Notes: generated from the sequence alone by a model not told the origin. DNA of 64,000 bases from Variovorax sp. V93 (GCF_041154485.1 NZ_AP028670.1:186001-250000), one strand, 5' to 3'. Counted from the first letter of the stretch, positions 26,050 through 35,364 are shown. Translations and numbers: made by a program.

Positions 26050-27714
26050 GTGGAACTCGAGATACCGGAAATGCTGGCCGCCGCGCTGCAGGGGCAGGTC
26101 GGTGCGCAATCGCCGCTTGGCCTTCAGCTGGGTGGACAAGGCGCCGGCAGCGGCACCCGGGTCGTGTCCAGCCGCCATTTCGACGGCCACTCGCTCAACC
26201 TGCTCTACCAGCTGGGCCTGACCACCGGTGCGCGCGACTTGGTGTTCCAGCTTCTCGCGCTGGACAACCTCAACGGCGAACCGCTGGTGCGCCCCATCCC
26301 CAGCCTGGAGTTGATGGTCCCGGCGCTGATCGAGTGGCTCGGGCGGGACTTGATCGACGGCTGGCTGTACCAGCGCGGCAAGGACGGTGTGCTTCTGGCC
26401 TGGCTGATCCATTCGGTGCGCCTGGTGAAGCCAGCGGACGGTCAGTCCTATGTACTGGTGGGACTGCTGGCCAACACGCTGTCGGCGGCCGGCCGCGATC
26501 CGCCCGCCGAACCGCGCCTGCGTTTCGCCGGAATGACCTGGGGCCTGAGCTTCTATGCCGAAGACCTGCCTGGACGCACCCTCGCCGGCCTGTTTGCCGA
26601 TCACGGCTTTCACAAGGAATGCGCCGAATTCAAGCGCGAGTACGACTTGCAGGTGGCCTGCTTCACCAGGCTGCAGCCGCAGTTCGGCGCTCAATTCACC
26701 GTCAGCGGCAGCGCCTGGACTCCCGGTGAAAGCCCGCGGGCAGAGATGGTGCGCCATCGGCTGCCCACAGGCACGGTGGCACGCTGCGTGAACGACGAGG
26801 AACTGGTGCGCCGACGCTTTGATCTGTCCGCCGACCCCCGCTACTGGCGCGAGAACGGCGTCGCCAATGGCTTCGACCGCATTCCCCAGCACTGCTACCT
26901 GCACTTGTTCCACTTGGATTGGCACCGCAACATCTGGGTCCACGCGCAGCACGTGCAGGAATATAAATACCAGCCCAGCCTGCGCGAGCGGCTGGTGCTG
27001 CCGCAGGCGCACCGCGACCTGATCGACATCCTCACGGCCGACCGCAACTTCCTCGTGGAAGATGTGGTGTCCAATAAATCGGGCGGCACCACGATCCTGT
27101 GCAAAGGCGCGCCGGGGCTGGGCAAGACCCTCACCGCCGAGGTCTACGCGGAGGTGGTCGGCAAGCCCTTGTACCGCGTGCATTCGGGCCAGCTCGGCGT
27201 CACGGCCAGTTCGGTCGAGGCCAGCCTGACGCAGATCCTGCAGCGCGCGGCGCGCTGGGACTGCGTGCTGCTACTGGATGAGGCTGACGTCTATATCCGC
27301 CGGCGCGACAACGACCTGCAGCACAACGCCATCGTCGCGGAGTTCCTGCGTACACTGGAGTACTTCAGCGGCCTTCTCTTCATGACCACCAACCGGGTCG
27401 GCGACATCGACGAGGCCGTCCTGTCGCGCTGCATCGCAGTGATCGACTACCAGCCGCCGGGCCCCGACGACGCGCGGCGCCTGTGGTCCATGTTGTCGGC
27501 ACAGTTGGGCGTCGACGTACCGGACACGCTAATCGACAGGCTGGTGGTGGACTACGCCGGTGCCAGCGGCCGCGACATCAAGGAACTGCTCAAGCTCACC
27601 AGCAAGTACTGCCGGCGCAAGGACCTGCCGCTGTCGACGCCCACGTTCGCGCAATGCGCGGTATTCCGCGGCATCGCCTGCGCCTCGTCGCCTGCAGGAG
27701 CGACCGCACCATGA
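26050..27714 (+). CDS. AAA ATPase with large uncharacterised N-terminal domain
   Basis: The 554-residue protein has an N-terminal domain of about 330 residues that I do not recognise, then one AAA module. Walker A is GAPGLGKT (residues 353-360), Walker B is VLLLDEAD (406-413), and sensor-type TTNRVGDIDEAVLSRC follows. The style around the Walker B and TTNRV parts recalls AAA proteins with a DUF7025-like N-terminal region, better known from fungi. It starts with GTG after a GAGGAG site and overlaps the hydrolase gene by four bases. The neighbouring FNR-like box and broken genes suggest an accessory locus. Its function is unknown. Confidence 0.85.
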   Translation: MELEIPEMLAAALQGQVGAQSPLGLQLGGQGAGSGTRVVSSRHFDGHSLNLLYQLGLTTGARDLVFQLLALDNLNGEPLVRPIPSLELMVPALIEWLGRDLIDGWLYQRGKDGVLLAWLIHSVRLVKPADGQSYVLVGLLANTLSAAGRDPPAEPRLRFAGMTWGLSFYAEDLPGRTLAGLFADHGFHKECAEFKREYDLQVACFTRLQPQFGAQFTVSGSAWTPGESPRAEMVRHRLPTGTVARCVNDEELVRRRFDLSADPRYWRENGVANGFDRIPQHCYLHLFHLDWHRNIWVHAQHVQEYKYQPSLRERLVLPQAHRDLIDILTADRNFLVEDVVSNKSGGTTILCKGAPGLGKTLTAEVYAEVVGKPLYRVHSGQLGVTASSVEASLTQILQRAARWDCVLLLDEADVYIRRRDNDLQHNAIVAEFLRTLEYFSGLLFMTTNRVGDIDEAVLSRCIAVIDYQPPGPDDARRLWSMLSAQLGVDVPDTLIDRLVVDYAGASGRDIKELLKLTSKYCRRKDLPLSTPTFAQCAVFRGIACASSPAGATAP

Positions 27715-28445
27715 TCGACCCCACCCTGCTGGGCGGCGCGCTGACCGGCCGCATGGCCTTCCGGCCCGGCGCTGTGCCCGTGGCGGACCCGCTGCCGCCC
27801 GGACGCCACGGCCTGTCGTTCGCCGAGGGGCGCGAGGCGGTGCTGGTGGCACCCGAGGGCCTGCCCGTCGATGCACCGCTGCCACTGCTGGTGATATTCC
27901 ATGGCGCGGGCGGCGAGGCCAACCGGGTGCTGCCGCATTTCGTGGCCCACGCGCGGGCACGGCGCTTCTTGCTGCTGGCCCCGCAGTCGATGTACCCCAC
28001 CTGGGACATTGTGGTCGGCGGGTACGGCCCCGACCTGGAGCGGCTGGACGGCGCGTTGTCCAGGGTGGCCGATCATTTCCGGATCGACCCCACGCGCTTG
28101 GCATTCGCCGGCTTCTCCGACGGCGGCAGCTACGCCCTGTCGCTCGGCCTGACCAACGGCGACGTGGCGAGCCACGTGATCGGGTTATCGGCGGGCTTCA
28201 TGAGCGCGTTCACGCAGACGGGCAAGCCGCGCGTGTTCCTCGCGCACGGGCGGTCGGACAACCAGTTGCCGATCGAGACCAGCGCCCACCCGCATGCACG
28301 GCGGCTGCTGGAGAGCGGGTACGACCTGACGCTACTGCCCTTTGACGGCGACCACGTCATCGAGCCGTGGGTTGTTGCAGGGGCGGTCGAGTTTTTCATG
28401 GGGATGCAGACAATAGGAAAACCAGCAACAGCAGCGCCGGGCTGA
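27711..28445 (+). CDS. alpha/beta hydrolase (phospholipase/carboxylesterase-like)
   Basis: The 244-residue protein has a complete hydrolase triad: nucleophile GFSDGGS, acid in AHGRSDNQLPI and His in PFDGDHVI. The oxyanion-hole segment is LLVIFHGAGGEANR. No signal peptide is present, so it acts in the cytoplasm. It is coupled to the AAA ATPase by a four-base overlap, and this fixed pairing suggests the two work on one target. Serine carboxylesterases, PHB depolymerase-like esterases and peptidases all share this fold, so the substrate is open. Confidence 0.85.
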   Translation: MIDPTLLGGALTGRMAFRPGAVPVADPLPPGRHGLSFAEGREAVLVAPEGLPVDAPLPLLVIFHGAGGEANRVLPHFVAHARARRFLLLAPQSMYPTWDIVVGGYGPDLERLDGALSRVADHFRIDPTRLAFAGFSDGGSYALSLGLTNGDVASHVIGLSAGFMSAFTQTGKPRVFLAHGRSDNQLPIETSAHPHARRLLESGYDLTLLPFDGDHVIEPWVVAGAVEFFMGMQTIGKPATAAPG

Positions 28446-28925
28446 ATTCGACCGGCCGCACCTGCCTCTCGCGGAGATGCGCCGCTGCGCCGACCGCAAA
28501 AGTAACGATGACGGGGCGACACCAACTGGTCGGCGAGATAGGTACCTGAGGGCTCCGGCACGCAGAAGCCCGACCTTCGACCTAAGTCGACTATGTGGGC
28601 GAGGCGCTTCCATTTTCACAATCCGTTCGGACAACTCGTCAGCATCCCCTCGCATGCTTGCGAAGGGTGTCCAAGTGTGATGCTCCGGTATCCCAAAAAC
28701 GGGGTGCCTGCCGACACACCACACGAGGAGCAAAGCCGAAGCGGGCGAAACCAAGGCCTTGGAGCTGAAGATTGCCCCGCCACCGGCGACGACCACGCCA
28801 TCGTCCGCGCGTCTGTCACGATGTCCGCCGTGTTGTAGAACAGTTCGTCCTACAGCACGGGCGCGTCGACTGGGAGTTCGGTCATTGCCGTCACCGGCAT
28901 GGCCCAGGAATATGAAGAAGAGAGC
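28446..28925. other. 480-base gap with no recognised gene
   Basis: Between two convergent operons I see only short, low-quality open frames. One minus-strand frame (28332-28796) runs antisense to the hydrolase end and has no family resemblance. No clear terminator, repeat or RNA gene was found. The composition looks less coding-like than the flanks, which fits decayed DNA. Confidence 0.45.
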
Positions 28926-30443
28926 TCAGGCGACGCGCCGCGTCGCAGATTGTCGCACTGCGCCTTTCGGCGCCAGGGCGCGCCAGCCAATGACGCACGA
29001 CGTGATGCACAGGGCGATACCGAGCAGGGAAAGGACCAGCACCAGCGCTTCGCGCAACCAGGGCCGTTCGCGCAGCGGCTCGAAGTCGAGACTGTGCAAT
29101 CCCTGGTAGAGAAGCCGCTGCCAACGGCCCGACGGGTCGACCCGCAACAGCACCTTGCCCGAGGCAGCGTCAGCATAGAGGGCCGTGCCGTCCGGCCAAT
29201 GGGCGCGCCAGACGGGCAGCGGCCGGGTGTCCGGCGCCTCCGCCGACGCCGGGTCCTTCGCGTAGTAGACATCGTCGTAGCGATCCATCCGCGTCACGTT
29301 CGACGCGGGCTGGTCGATGCCGCGCAGGCGCCGCAGGGCGTCCGACACCAAGCCGTCCGGCAGCACCGATTCCACCGCCGGCCGGGCGTCCGCATCGTCC
29401 GCACGCACCCACCACCGGCGCTGCGTACCCTGGAGGCGGTACCAGACCTGCCCGTCGATCCGGACCCGCTCCAGTTCCAACGCCTGCGCGCCGGCCGCCC
29501 GGGACGCGACCGCGGCCAGGGCCAGCTGCGGCGCCACAGCGGCACCCCGGTCGGCGCCGAGCCAGCGGTCGCGCTCGGCGGGCGGAAGTCCCCGTGGAGA
29601 GAACACCCCGTAAGGATTCATCGACATCAGGCCCGAGAAAATCCAGGTCAGCGTGAACACCGCGGCGACCAGACCGACCATGTGGTGCCAACGCATCCAG
29701 AACTTGCGATACGGAATCCAGCGGGACCGGTTGAGAAACAACTGCCAGATGCCCAGCACCAACCCGCTCGCGGCCAGCAGCACGCCCAGAATCGAGAGCC
29801 AGACGACGACCTGGTTCCACGCCTGCGGGAACTGCCGCAGCACGGTCGGATAGATCCAGTGCGGCACGGCGCCGATCCAGTTCCAGAACCGCTCGGCGCG
29901 GCGCGTGTCGCGCACCACTTCGGCGGCCGTGCGGGACACGTACAGTTCGAGACCGTCGTCGCCATCCAGGCTGACTTTGAACAGAGGACGGTAAGGATCC
30001 AATCCTTGCGGAACCGTCCACTGGTCACGCTCGAGCGCTTCGGCCGCCAGCGCCCGCCGGCCGCTGAAGGTCTCGGCCACCTTCATGGCCTGGACGGTCG
30101 TCAGCGGCGCCTTCAGTGCACCGGTGCGGGCATCGAGCGCTTGCCATCGAGGGGGGGTCTTGTCGCCGGCATCGACCAGGAGTCGCCAGACCGGCGCCCC
30201 TTCCTCGGCCATGGCGAGGCGCGCTTCGGTGAACGCCACGCCGGCTCGCCGCGCAGCGTCTTCGGCCGTCAGGCAGCAGCCGGTGGCCGGAACCAGGGGC
30301 CGCAGTCCGGCCCGGCGCTCTGCCTGCGTGAGGTTCGGGAACGGCACGTAGTACAGCACGATGCCGCTGAGGAACCACATCAGAAACAGCAACGCCAGCG
30401 AGATGCCGAGCCACTTGTGAATGAAGATCAAGGCCGGCTTCAT
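28926..30443 (-). CDS. PepSY-associated transmembrane protein
   Basis: The 505-residue inner-membrane protein starts with MKPALIFIHKWLGISLALLFLMWFLSGIVLYY, the typical first helix of PepSY_TM proteins, and has about four membrane helices around large periplasmic PepSY-like parts. Such proteins commonly accompany TonB receptors and are thought to reduce or release metal from imported chelates. It lies 31 bases after the TonB receptor gene at the 3' end of the nitrile hydratase operon. A link to cobalt or iron-chelate uptake is inference from that position. Confidence 0.87.
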   Translation of the reverse strand: MKPALIFIHKWLGISLALLFLMWFLSGIVLYYVPFPNLTQAERRAGLRPLVPATGCCLTAEDAARRAGVAFTEARLAMAEEGAPVWRLLVDAGDKTPPRWQALDARTGALKAPLTTVQAMKVAETFSGRRALAAEALERDQWTVPQGLDPYRPLFKVSLDGDDGLELYVSRTAAEVVRDTRRAERFWNWIGAVPHWIYPTVLRQFPQAWNQVVVWLSILGVLLAASGLVLGIWQLFLNRSRWIPYRKFWMRWHHMVGLVAAVFTLTWIFSGLMSMNPYGVFSPRGLPPAERDRWLGADRGAAVAPQLALAAVASRAAGAQALELERVRIDGQVWYRLQGTQRRWWVRADDADARPAVESVLPDGLVSDALRRLRGIDQPASNVTRMDRYDDVYYAKDPASAEAPDTRPLPVWRAHWPDGTALYADAASGKVLLRVDPSGRWQRLLYQGLHSLDFEPLRERPWLREALVLVLSLLGIALCITSCVIGWRALAPKGAVRQSATRRVA

Positions 30444-30474
30444 GTCTTTTCCATCGGCTTGATTCGGACGCGCA

Positions 30475-32664
30475 TCAGAACGCCGCCCGGTAGCTGACTT
30501 CGAAGCTGCGCGGCGCGCCGATCAGGACCTGGTTGTTCGAATTCGCGCCGCTCCAGTAGGCGTAGAGCTTGTCCGTCAGGTTGCGCACACGAAACGTGAG
30601 GTCGCCCTTGGGCAGTGTCCACGTGGCATAGGCGCTGGCCGTGGTGTACCCGTTCATGCGCACCGTGTTGGCGTTGTTGGCGTAGGAGTGGCCGGTCCGG
30701 TTGACGCCCGCACCCACGCGCACGGGCCATCCGGGAATCTGGTAGTCGGCCCAGAGATTGGCGACCGTCTTCGGCACGTTGGGCGGCGTGTTTCCGGCGC
30801 GCGAAACATTCCCGGCCTCGATCAGTTGATCGAACTGCGCATCGACACGCGCCAGGTTGCCGCTCAGCGTCAGTGCACGCGTCGCCCTCCAGGCCGCAGC
30901 GAGCTCGAGGCCGCGGGCCGACTGCTTGCCGCTGTTGACGGTGAGCGTCGGGTTGCTGGAATCGCGCGACAGCACGTTGTCGAGTTCGATCTTGTAAGCC
31001 GCCACCGTGTAGTCGAGCCGCCCGTCGAAAGCCGACTGCTTGATGCCGACCTCGAGTTGCTTGCCCGTCGAGAGACTGAAGGCACTGTTGGCGGCCGAAA
31101 GCAGCAGGAGGTTGCCCGTCCCGACCGGCGCGCTCGCGTTGGTGTACTGCGCATAGACCGACGTGTCGGTGTCGATGGCGAACACCACGCCCAGCCGTCC
31201 CGACGTCGGCCTGTACTTCTGGGTGAACGACGTGAGCGCACGGGTGTTCAGGTCCACGTTCTGGCGCTGCAGCTTCACGTCGTCCTGCCGCAAGCCGCCC
31301 ACGATGGTCCAGCGGTCGCTGACGGACAAGGCGTCCTCCAGAAACAGTGAGCGGGTGGGGATCCGTGCGTCGAAGACCGTGCGGTTGCCGGCGCCGGCGT
31401 AGAGCGCCGGATTGGCGGCAAAGGCGTCGTAGCGTCCCGGGAAGGTGGCGAACTCGCCCACTGCGAGGGCAGTGTTGGCCGCGGCCGATCCATTGGAGAA
31501 ATCGCGGTTGGAAGAAAAGTCGGTCTTCGTGTATTCGAGGCCCACCACGAACCGGTTCTTCATTCCGGCGATGGGCGAGGTGTTGGTGAGGTCGAGCCGA
31601 TTCGTCAGGATCTGGTGATCGTGCGTGATGCCGACCAGGTCCCGCACGATTCGCCCGGGCGCGGCAAAGGCAAAGGACTCCGCATTGCGCCACGCCCTGT
31701 CCGCCGTGTAGTAGGACAGTTCGTTGCGCAGCTTCCATTCCGGGGCGATCTGCCAGCTCAGCTTGGCACGCGTCCAGAGGCTGCGCGCGCTCATCTGGGC
31801 ATCGTCGACGTTGTAGTTGCGAAAGGCGATGCTGCGATCGACCACCCGCCCCGACGAGTCGCTGAGGATGCCGGTCGGCTGCAGCGCAAAGGCGCGCGGC
31901 ATCAGCGGCGTCCCCTGGTACGACAGTGCGCTGTCCTTGGCGTAGTCCATCGTCAGATCGAGGACCAGGTCACGCGTCAATGCCGTGGTGAACCCCATGG
32001 TGAGGTTGTCGTACCGCTGCTTGTTGCGGTCGATGTACCCGTTGGTCTCCTGGTGGCTGTAGTCCAGCCGGAAAGCACTCGATTCGCCGACGTTGACGCC
32101 CAGGCCGACGCCGGCACGCGCCGTGCCGAAACTGCCGTAGGACAGCATGGCCTCGGCGCCCGGGTTGTTGCGGTCGGGCCGCTTGGTCACGAAATTGACG
32201 GCCGCGCCGATGGCGCCTTCGCCGTAGAGCACCGAGGCGGGGCCCTTCAGGACTTCGATGCGCTCGTAGTTCCAGGTGTCCTGCGGCCGGCTCACCATCG
32301 AGGCCACGGCCACCCGATCGCCGTCGAACAGGTAGGTGATGAAGCCGCCGGTGAAGCCGCGCGTCGATGCCACGGAGGGCGAGCCGGGTGCGCCGCCCGC
32401 GGTCATGCCCACGCTGCCGCGCAATGCCTCCTCGAACGTTCGCGCACCGCGCCGTTCCATCGTTTCCTGCGTGATCACCTCCGCCGACGCGGGCGTTTCG
32501 CGGACGCTCAGGCCCAGCCGGCTGCCGACCGCGGGCGTGGCCTGCAGCGATGGCGACTGGTCCTGCTGCGTGGCCGTCACCTCGATGGCTTGCAGGCTCG
32601 GCTGCGCCATCGCCTGGGTGCTGGCCAGGGCGATGAAGCCCGGGAATGCGATGTGTTTGAACAT
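30475..32664 (-). CDS. TonB-dependent siderophore-type outer-membrane receptor
   Basis: The 729-residue receptor begins with a signal peptide (MFKHIAFPGFIALASTQAMA, cut at AQ). A plug domain follows (SVRETPASAEVITQETMERRG, then YERIEVLKGPASVLYGEGAIG and VNFVTKRP). The last part is a beta-barrel ending in ..SYRAAF, a normal outer-membrane C-terminus. The family imports ferric siderophores or other metal chelates. It sits between the Ni/Co permease and the PepSY gene in a cobalt-enzyme operon, so it may carry a cobalt chelate. The ATG at 32664 is chosen because the signal peptide follows directly; its upstream ribosome site is weak. Confidence 0.92.
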   Translation of the reverse strand: MFKHIAFPGFIALASTQAMAQPSLQAIEVTATQQDQSPSLQATPAVGSRLGLSVRETPASAEVITQETMERRGARTFEEALRGSVGMTAGGAPGSPSVASTRGFTGGFITYLFDGDRVAVASMVSRPQDTWNYERIEVLKGPASVLYGEGAIGAAVNFVTKRPDRNNPGAEAMLSYGSFGTARAGVGLGVNVGESSAFRLDYSHQETNGYIDRNKQRYDNLTMGFTTALTRDLVLDLTMDYAKDSALSYQGTPLMPRAFALQPTGILSDSSGRVVDRSIAFRNYNVDDAQMSARSLWTRAKLSWQIAPEWKLRNELSYYTADRAWRNAESFAFAAPGRIVRDLVGITHDHQILTNRLDLTNTSPIAGMKNRFVVGLEYTKTDFSSNRDFSNGSAAANTALAVGEFATFPGRYDAFAANPALYAGAGNRTVFDARIPTRSLFLEDALSVSDRWTIVGGLRQDDVKLQRQNVDLNTRALTSFTQKYRPTSGRLGVVFAIDTDTSVYAQYTNASAPVGTGNLLLLSAANSAFSLSTGKQLEVGIKQSAFDGRLDYTVAAYKIELDNVLSRDSSNPTLTVNSGKQSARGLELAAAWRATRALTLSGNLARVDAQFDQLIEAGNVSRAGNTPPNVPKTVANLWADYQIPGWPVRVGAGVNRTGHSYANNANTVRMNGYTTASAYATWTLPKGDLTFRVRNLTDKLYAYWSGANSNNQVLIGAPRSFEVSYRAAF

Positions 32665-32740
32665 GGGGGAACCGGAGAAGAAGCAAGAGAAAACCACCGG
32701 CCCGCGGCTGCGCTGCCTGTCGGCAGCCGTCGGTTCCCCG
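32665..32740 (-). promoter_or_regulatory. folded leader before the TonB receptor gene
   Basis: In the 95-base gap after the permease gene, GGGGAACCG (plus strand 32666-32674) and CGGTTCCCC (32731-32739) form a perfect 9-base inverted repeat. One arm directly abuts the receptor start codon. Inside it is a GCTGCC-TGTC-GGCAGC hairpin. When transcribed, the outer stem would cover the start region of the receptor message. No cobalamin-riboswitch B12 box is seen. Control of translation is an inference. Confidence 0.42.
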
Positions 32741-32759
32741 ACGGGATCGCGAGGCGGCA

Positions 32760-33596
32760 TCAGGAGGTCCGTGAAGGGCGGGGTGCGGGGGCCGCTTTGG
32801 CGCTGCGTGCGCGCCTGGCACTCCACGCCCAGATCCCCAGCATCACAGCCACCAGCGCGGCGCCGGTGATTGAAAACGCCATGTCGTCGAGTTCGACTTC
32901 CGGCAGCAAGACCTTGGCCACGTTGTAGCCCGCCACGCCAAACGAGATGGCCACGACGAGCCAGCCCAGTGTCCGGCGCACGCGGCGCCCCGCTTCCGGA
33001 TTCTCGATGCCCCGGCCGATCCGGCAGATGATTCGGCCGTCCAGCGTGTCGGTCACCATCATCCCTGCCGTGAAGGTCAGCCCTGCGAGCAGGGCGGCCC
33101 ACGCGCCGCCGTTCTTGTTGCTGGCGACGTAGCCCCAGGCGGCCGCCTGCGTGGCGGTGTCGAAGACGGTGGCGAACAGCACGCCGATGACCACCACCGA
33201 CCAGGCACTTGACTGCTGGCGCAAGCGCGCAGGGATCAGGCTCATCTTCCAACCGGTCGGCGCGTAGGCCTCGTTCCTGCGCAGCAGCAGGCGCAGATTG
33301 AGGCAGCCGACCACGACCAGCAGCAAGGTCGGAATCCAATCGAAAACGGTCACCACGAAGCCCGGGGGGTCGAAGTGCAGCGCCAGCTTGCTGACGACCA
33401 CCGCGATCAGCGTGACCAGCAGGCCGTGACCCAGTGCGAACAAGGTCCCGATCCAGCCCGCATGGGCATGCGAATGATTGAGCGCGCGCCAGGTGAGGCC
33501 ATCGATGCAGGCGATATGGTCCGGATCCAGCCCGTGCCGCAACCCCAGGACAAACATCAGCAACAGCCCTGACAGGGAAAGCAACTCGGCACTCAT
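32760..33596 (-). CDS. nickel/cobalt permease (NiCoT, HoxN/NixA/NhlF family)
   Basis: The 278-residue membrane protein has the NiCoT signature in its second helix, RHGLDPDHIACID, which supplies the HX4DH metal ligands, followed by the LFALGHGLLV motif. About eight hydrophobic segments are visible. NhlF of Rhodococcus, in the same family, feeds cobalt to nitrile hydratase. This gene is 21 bases after the nitrile hydratase accessory gene, so cobalt uptake for that enzyme is the simplest role. Nickel transport cannot be excluded by sequence. Confidence 0.92.
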   Translation of the reverse strand: MSAELLSLSGLLLMFVLGLRHGLDPDHIACIDGLTWRALNHSHAHAGWIGTLFALGHGLLVTLIAVVVSKLALHFDPPGFVVTVFDWIPTLLLVVVGCLNLRLLLRRNEAYAPTGWKMSLIPARLRQQSSAWSVVVIGVLFATVFDTATQAAAWGYVASNKNGGAWAALLAGLTFTAGMMVTDTLDGRIICRIGRGIENPEAGRRVRRTLGWLVVAISFGVAGYNVAKVLLPEVELDDMAFSITGAALVAVMLGIWAWSARRARSAKAAPAPRPSRTS

Positions 33597-33617
33597 TTAC
33601 TGCTCCGCCATGGTCAT

Positions 33618-33959
33618 TCAGGCCTTCTTCGGTTGCCCGGCGACTGCCTGGGCCAGCTCGCCCGCGGTGACCACCCGATGCTGCTCGAGCACCTGCAGCA
33701 GCGCCGCCAGGAAGCGCTCGTAGTAATCCCACGGCGGCTGCGCCGCGCAGTCGAGCCGTTCCCAATCGCCGATCGATCCTATCAACTGCTGGCGGAAGTC
33801 CTCCCACTCGAAGTGGCCCTGCTTGGCCACCGCGAGCGTCAGTCCAAAAAGCTGGCGCTGCCAGTCCTGGCCGAAGTACAGCTTGCCATGGCTGCGGGGG
33901 GGAGAGTCCGCATGGCCAAGCATCTGGGCGGCCGCGTATTCCTCGAAGCGGGTGAACAT
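33618..33959 (-). CDS. nitrile hydratase accessory/activator protein (P14K-like)
   Basis: The 113-residue protein resembles the nitrile hydratase accessory family, which is related to the N-terminal part of the beta subunit: landmarks are HGKLYFGQDWQRQLFGLTLAV, then FEWEDFRQQLIGSIG and YYERFLAALLQVLEQ. Such proteins help load cobalt by subunit exchange. It lies 10 bases after nthA and 21 bases before the cobalt permease gene, the usual place in Co-type clusters. Confidence 0.9.
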   Translation of the reverse strand: MFTRFEEYAAAQMLGHADSPPRSHGKLYFGQDWQRQLFGLTLAVAKQGHFEWEDFRQQLIGSIGDWERLDCAAQPPWDYYERFLAALLQVLEQHRVVTAGELAQAVAGQPKKA

Positions 33960-33969
33960 CGCGCCGACC

Positions 33970-34602
33970 TCACGCTGCCGATGCAGGCGGCTGAACCAGC
34001 GCGACGCCCATCATCGACTCAGGTGTGACCAACGCGGCCAACTGCTCTTCGCTGAGGCCGTCAGTGTTGATGGGCCGTTCCGGCACGACGAACCAGCGGA
34101 TCTGCGCGCTGCTGTCCCACACCTTGACTTCGCTGTCCTCGCTCACCGGCACGCCGAACTCGCGCAGGACAGCCCGAGGCTCGCGCACGCCGCGGGCGCG
34201 GAACACCGGGTCCTTGTACCAGTACGGAGGCAGGCCGAGCACCGGCCACGGGTAGCAGGAACACAACGTGCAGATGATCAGGTTGTGCACGCCAGGGCCG
34301 TTGGCCACCGCGGCCATGTGCTCGCCTTCGGCGCCCTCCATGCCCTGCGGCAGCTGGAGTTCGGCGATGGCCTTGGGCGTGTTCGCCAGCAGGCGCTCCT
34401 TGTAGTCGGGGTCGGCCCACGCCCGCGCGACAATGCGTGCGCCATTGAAAGGGCCGGCGACCTTCTCGAAATGATCGAGCACCGCATCGACCGAATCGCT
34501 GGCGATCACGCCCTTCTCGATCAGCAGGGCTTCCAGTGCGCGAACCTTCGCCGCGCTCTCGGCTTCACGCTCGGCGTTGTACTTGAACAGATCGCTGCTC
34601 AT
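33970..34602 (-). CDS. nthA: nitrile hydratase alpha subunit, cobalt type
   Basis: The 210-residue subunit carries the metal-claw motif C111-T-L-C114-S-C116. Thr at the second position is the mark of cobalt enzymes (iron enzymes have Ser), so this is a Co-type nitrile hydratase that converts nitriles to amides. The flanking PWPVLGLPPYWYKDPVFRARGVREPRAVL is the classic alpha-subunit stretch. It is 15 bases after nthB and 10 before the accessory gene. The order beta-alpha-activator is that seen in Co-type clusters. The length is typical. Confidence 0.97.
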   Translation of the reverse strand: MSSDLFKYNAEREAESAAKVRALEALLIEKGVIASDSVDAVLDHFEKVAGPFNGARIVARAWADPDYKERLLANTPKAIAELQLPQGMEGAEGEHMAAVANGPGVHNLIICTLCSCYPWPVLGLPPYWYKDPVFRARGVREPRAVLREFGVPVSEDSEVKVWDSSAQIRWFVVPERPINTDGLSEEQLAALVTPESMMGVALVQPPASAA

Positions 34603-34617
34603 GATATTTCCTCTTCT

Positions 34618-35364
34618 TCAAGTGTTCGGGGATTGCAGGTAGACCTCGAAGAGGTCGGCGTAGATCGTCGTGTTCGGCTCGCACAGCTCGGGACCCCAGA
34701 TGTCTCCGGCGTCGAACGCAACGCGGTACACCGGCATCGGCGCTCCGAGCCCGTCCGGCCCGGTCGAGCAGAAGTACCCGAAGGCGCCTGGATACACCTC
34801 GCGGATGGTGCCCTTCTTGTGGCGCAGGTAGCCGGGCAGCCGCGTGTGTTCGGCGGCCGTGGGGTCGGCCACGTACACCGTTTGGCCCGCCGTGAACTGC
34901 GGCGCATGGGGCAGAGGCCGCAAACCGGAATCGCCGCGCAGCAGATAGTCGATCACCTGGCGTTTGATCGGCTCGCTGGGCCGGTCGGGCAGCGGCGCGT
35001 CCGGCTGGATGCGGTAGTGCGCAGTCATCCTGGCCAGCTCGTCGGCTGTGATGTAGCCCTTGTCGACGAAGAACTGGCTGATGCCCATCAGCCACTTCTC
35101 GTAGTAGCGGAACTTGAAGTACTCGAAGGGCTGCATGCTCTCTGCGCCAGTACGCAGCGAGGCCCAGGTCCAGGAGTCCTTGAACGAAGTTGGAAGCGTG
35201 TCGACGGGGTACTTCGGCAACGCCTCGGCGAGATGGGCGCTCTCGGCCATCATCACGGTGTGGATGCCGAAGATGCGCTTCTCCCAGTCCTGCACGAAGA
35301 CGCGGGTTTCGAGGTTGACGGGCCCGAGGTTCTCGAGACCGCCCAGCGCGTGTTGAAGTTTCAT
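34618..35364 (-). CDS. nthB: nitrile hydratase beta subunit
   Basis: The 248-residue subunit starts with MKLQHALGGLENLGPVNLE, the usual beta-subunit opening, which is why the ATG at 35364 is preferred over the one at 35394. Later landmarks are FVDKGYITADELARM, the FTAGQTVYVADP region of the SH3-like domain and LCEPNTTIYADLFEVYL near the end. It forms the alpha/beta heterodimer with NthA. It lies 34 bases after the CobW-type GTPase gene. Confidence 0.96.
   Translation of the reverse strand: MKLQHALGGLENLGPVNLETRVFVQDWEKRIFGIHTVMMAESAHLAEALPKYPVDTLPTSFKDSWTWASLRTGAESMQPFEYFKFRYYEKWLMGISQFFVDKGYITADELARMTAHYRIQPDAPLPDRPSEPIKRQVIDYLLRGDSGLRPLPHAPQFTAGQTVYVADPTAAEHTRLPGYLRHKKGTIREVYPGAFGYFCSTGPDGLGAPMPVYRVAFDAGDIWGPELCEPNTTIYADLFEVYLQSPNT

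Noticed and set aside
28332..28796. Long minus-strand open frame in the gap after the hydrolase gene
   Set aside because: It starts antisense to the hydrolase, shows no family resemblance or ribosome site, and has an Arg/Ser-rich make-up typical of shadow frames in GC-rich DNA.
32665..32759. Cobalamin riboswitch before the TonB receptor
   Set aside because: The gap is too short and I see no B12-box sequence, although some pairing exists.
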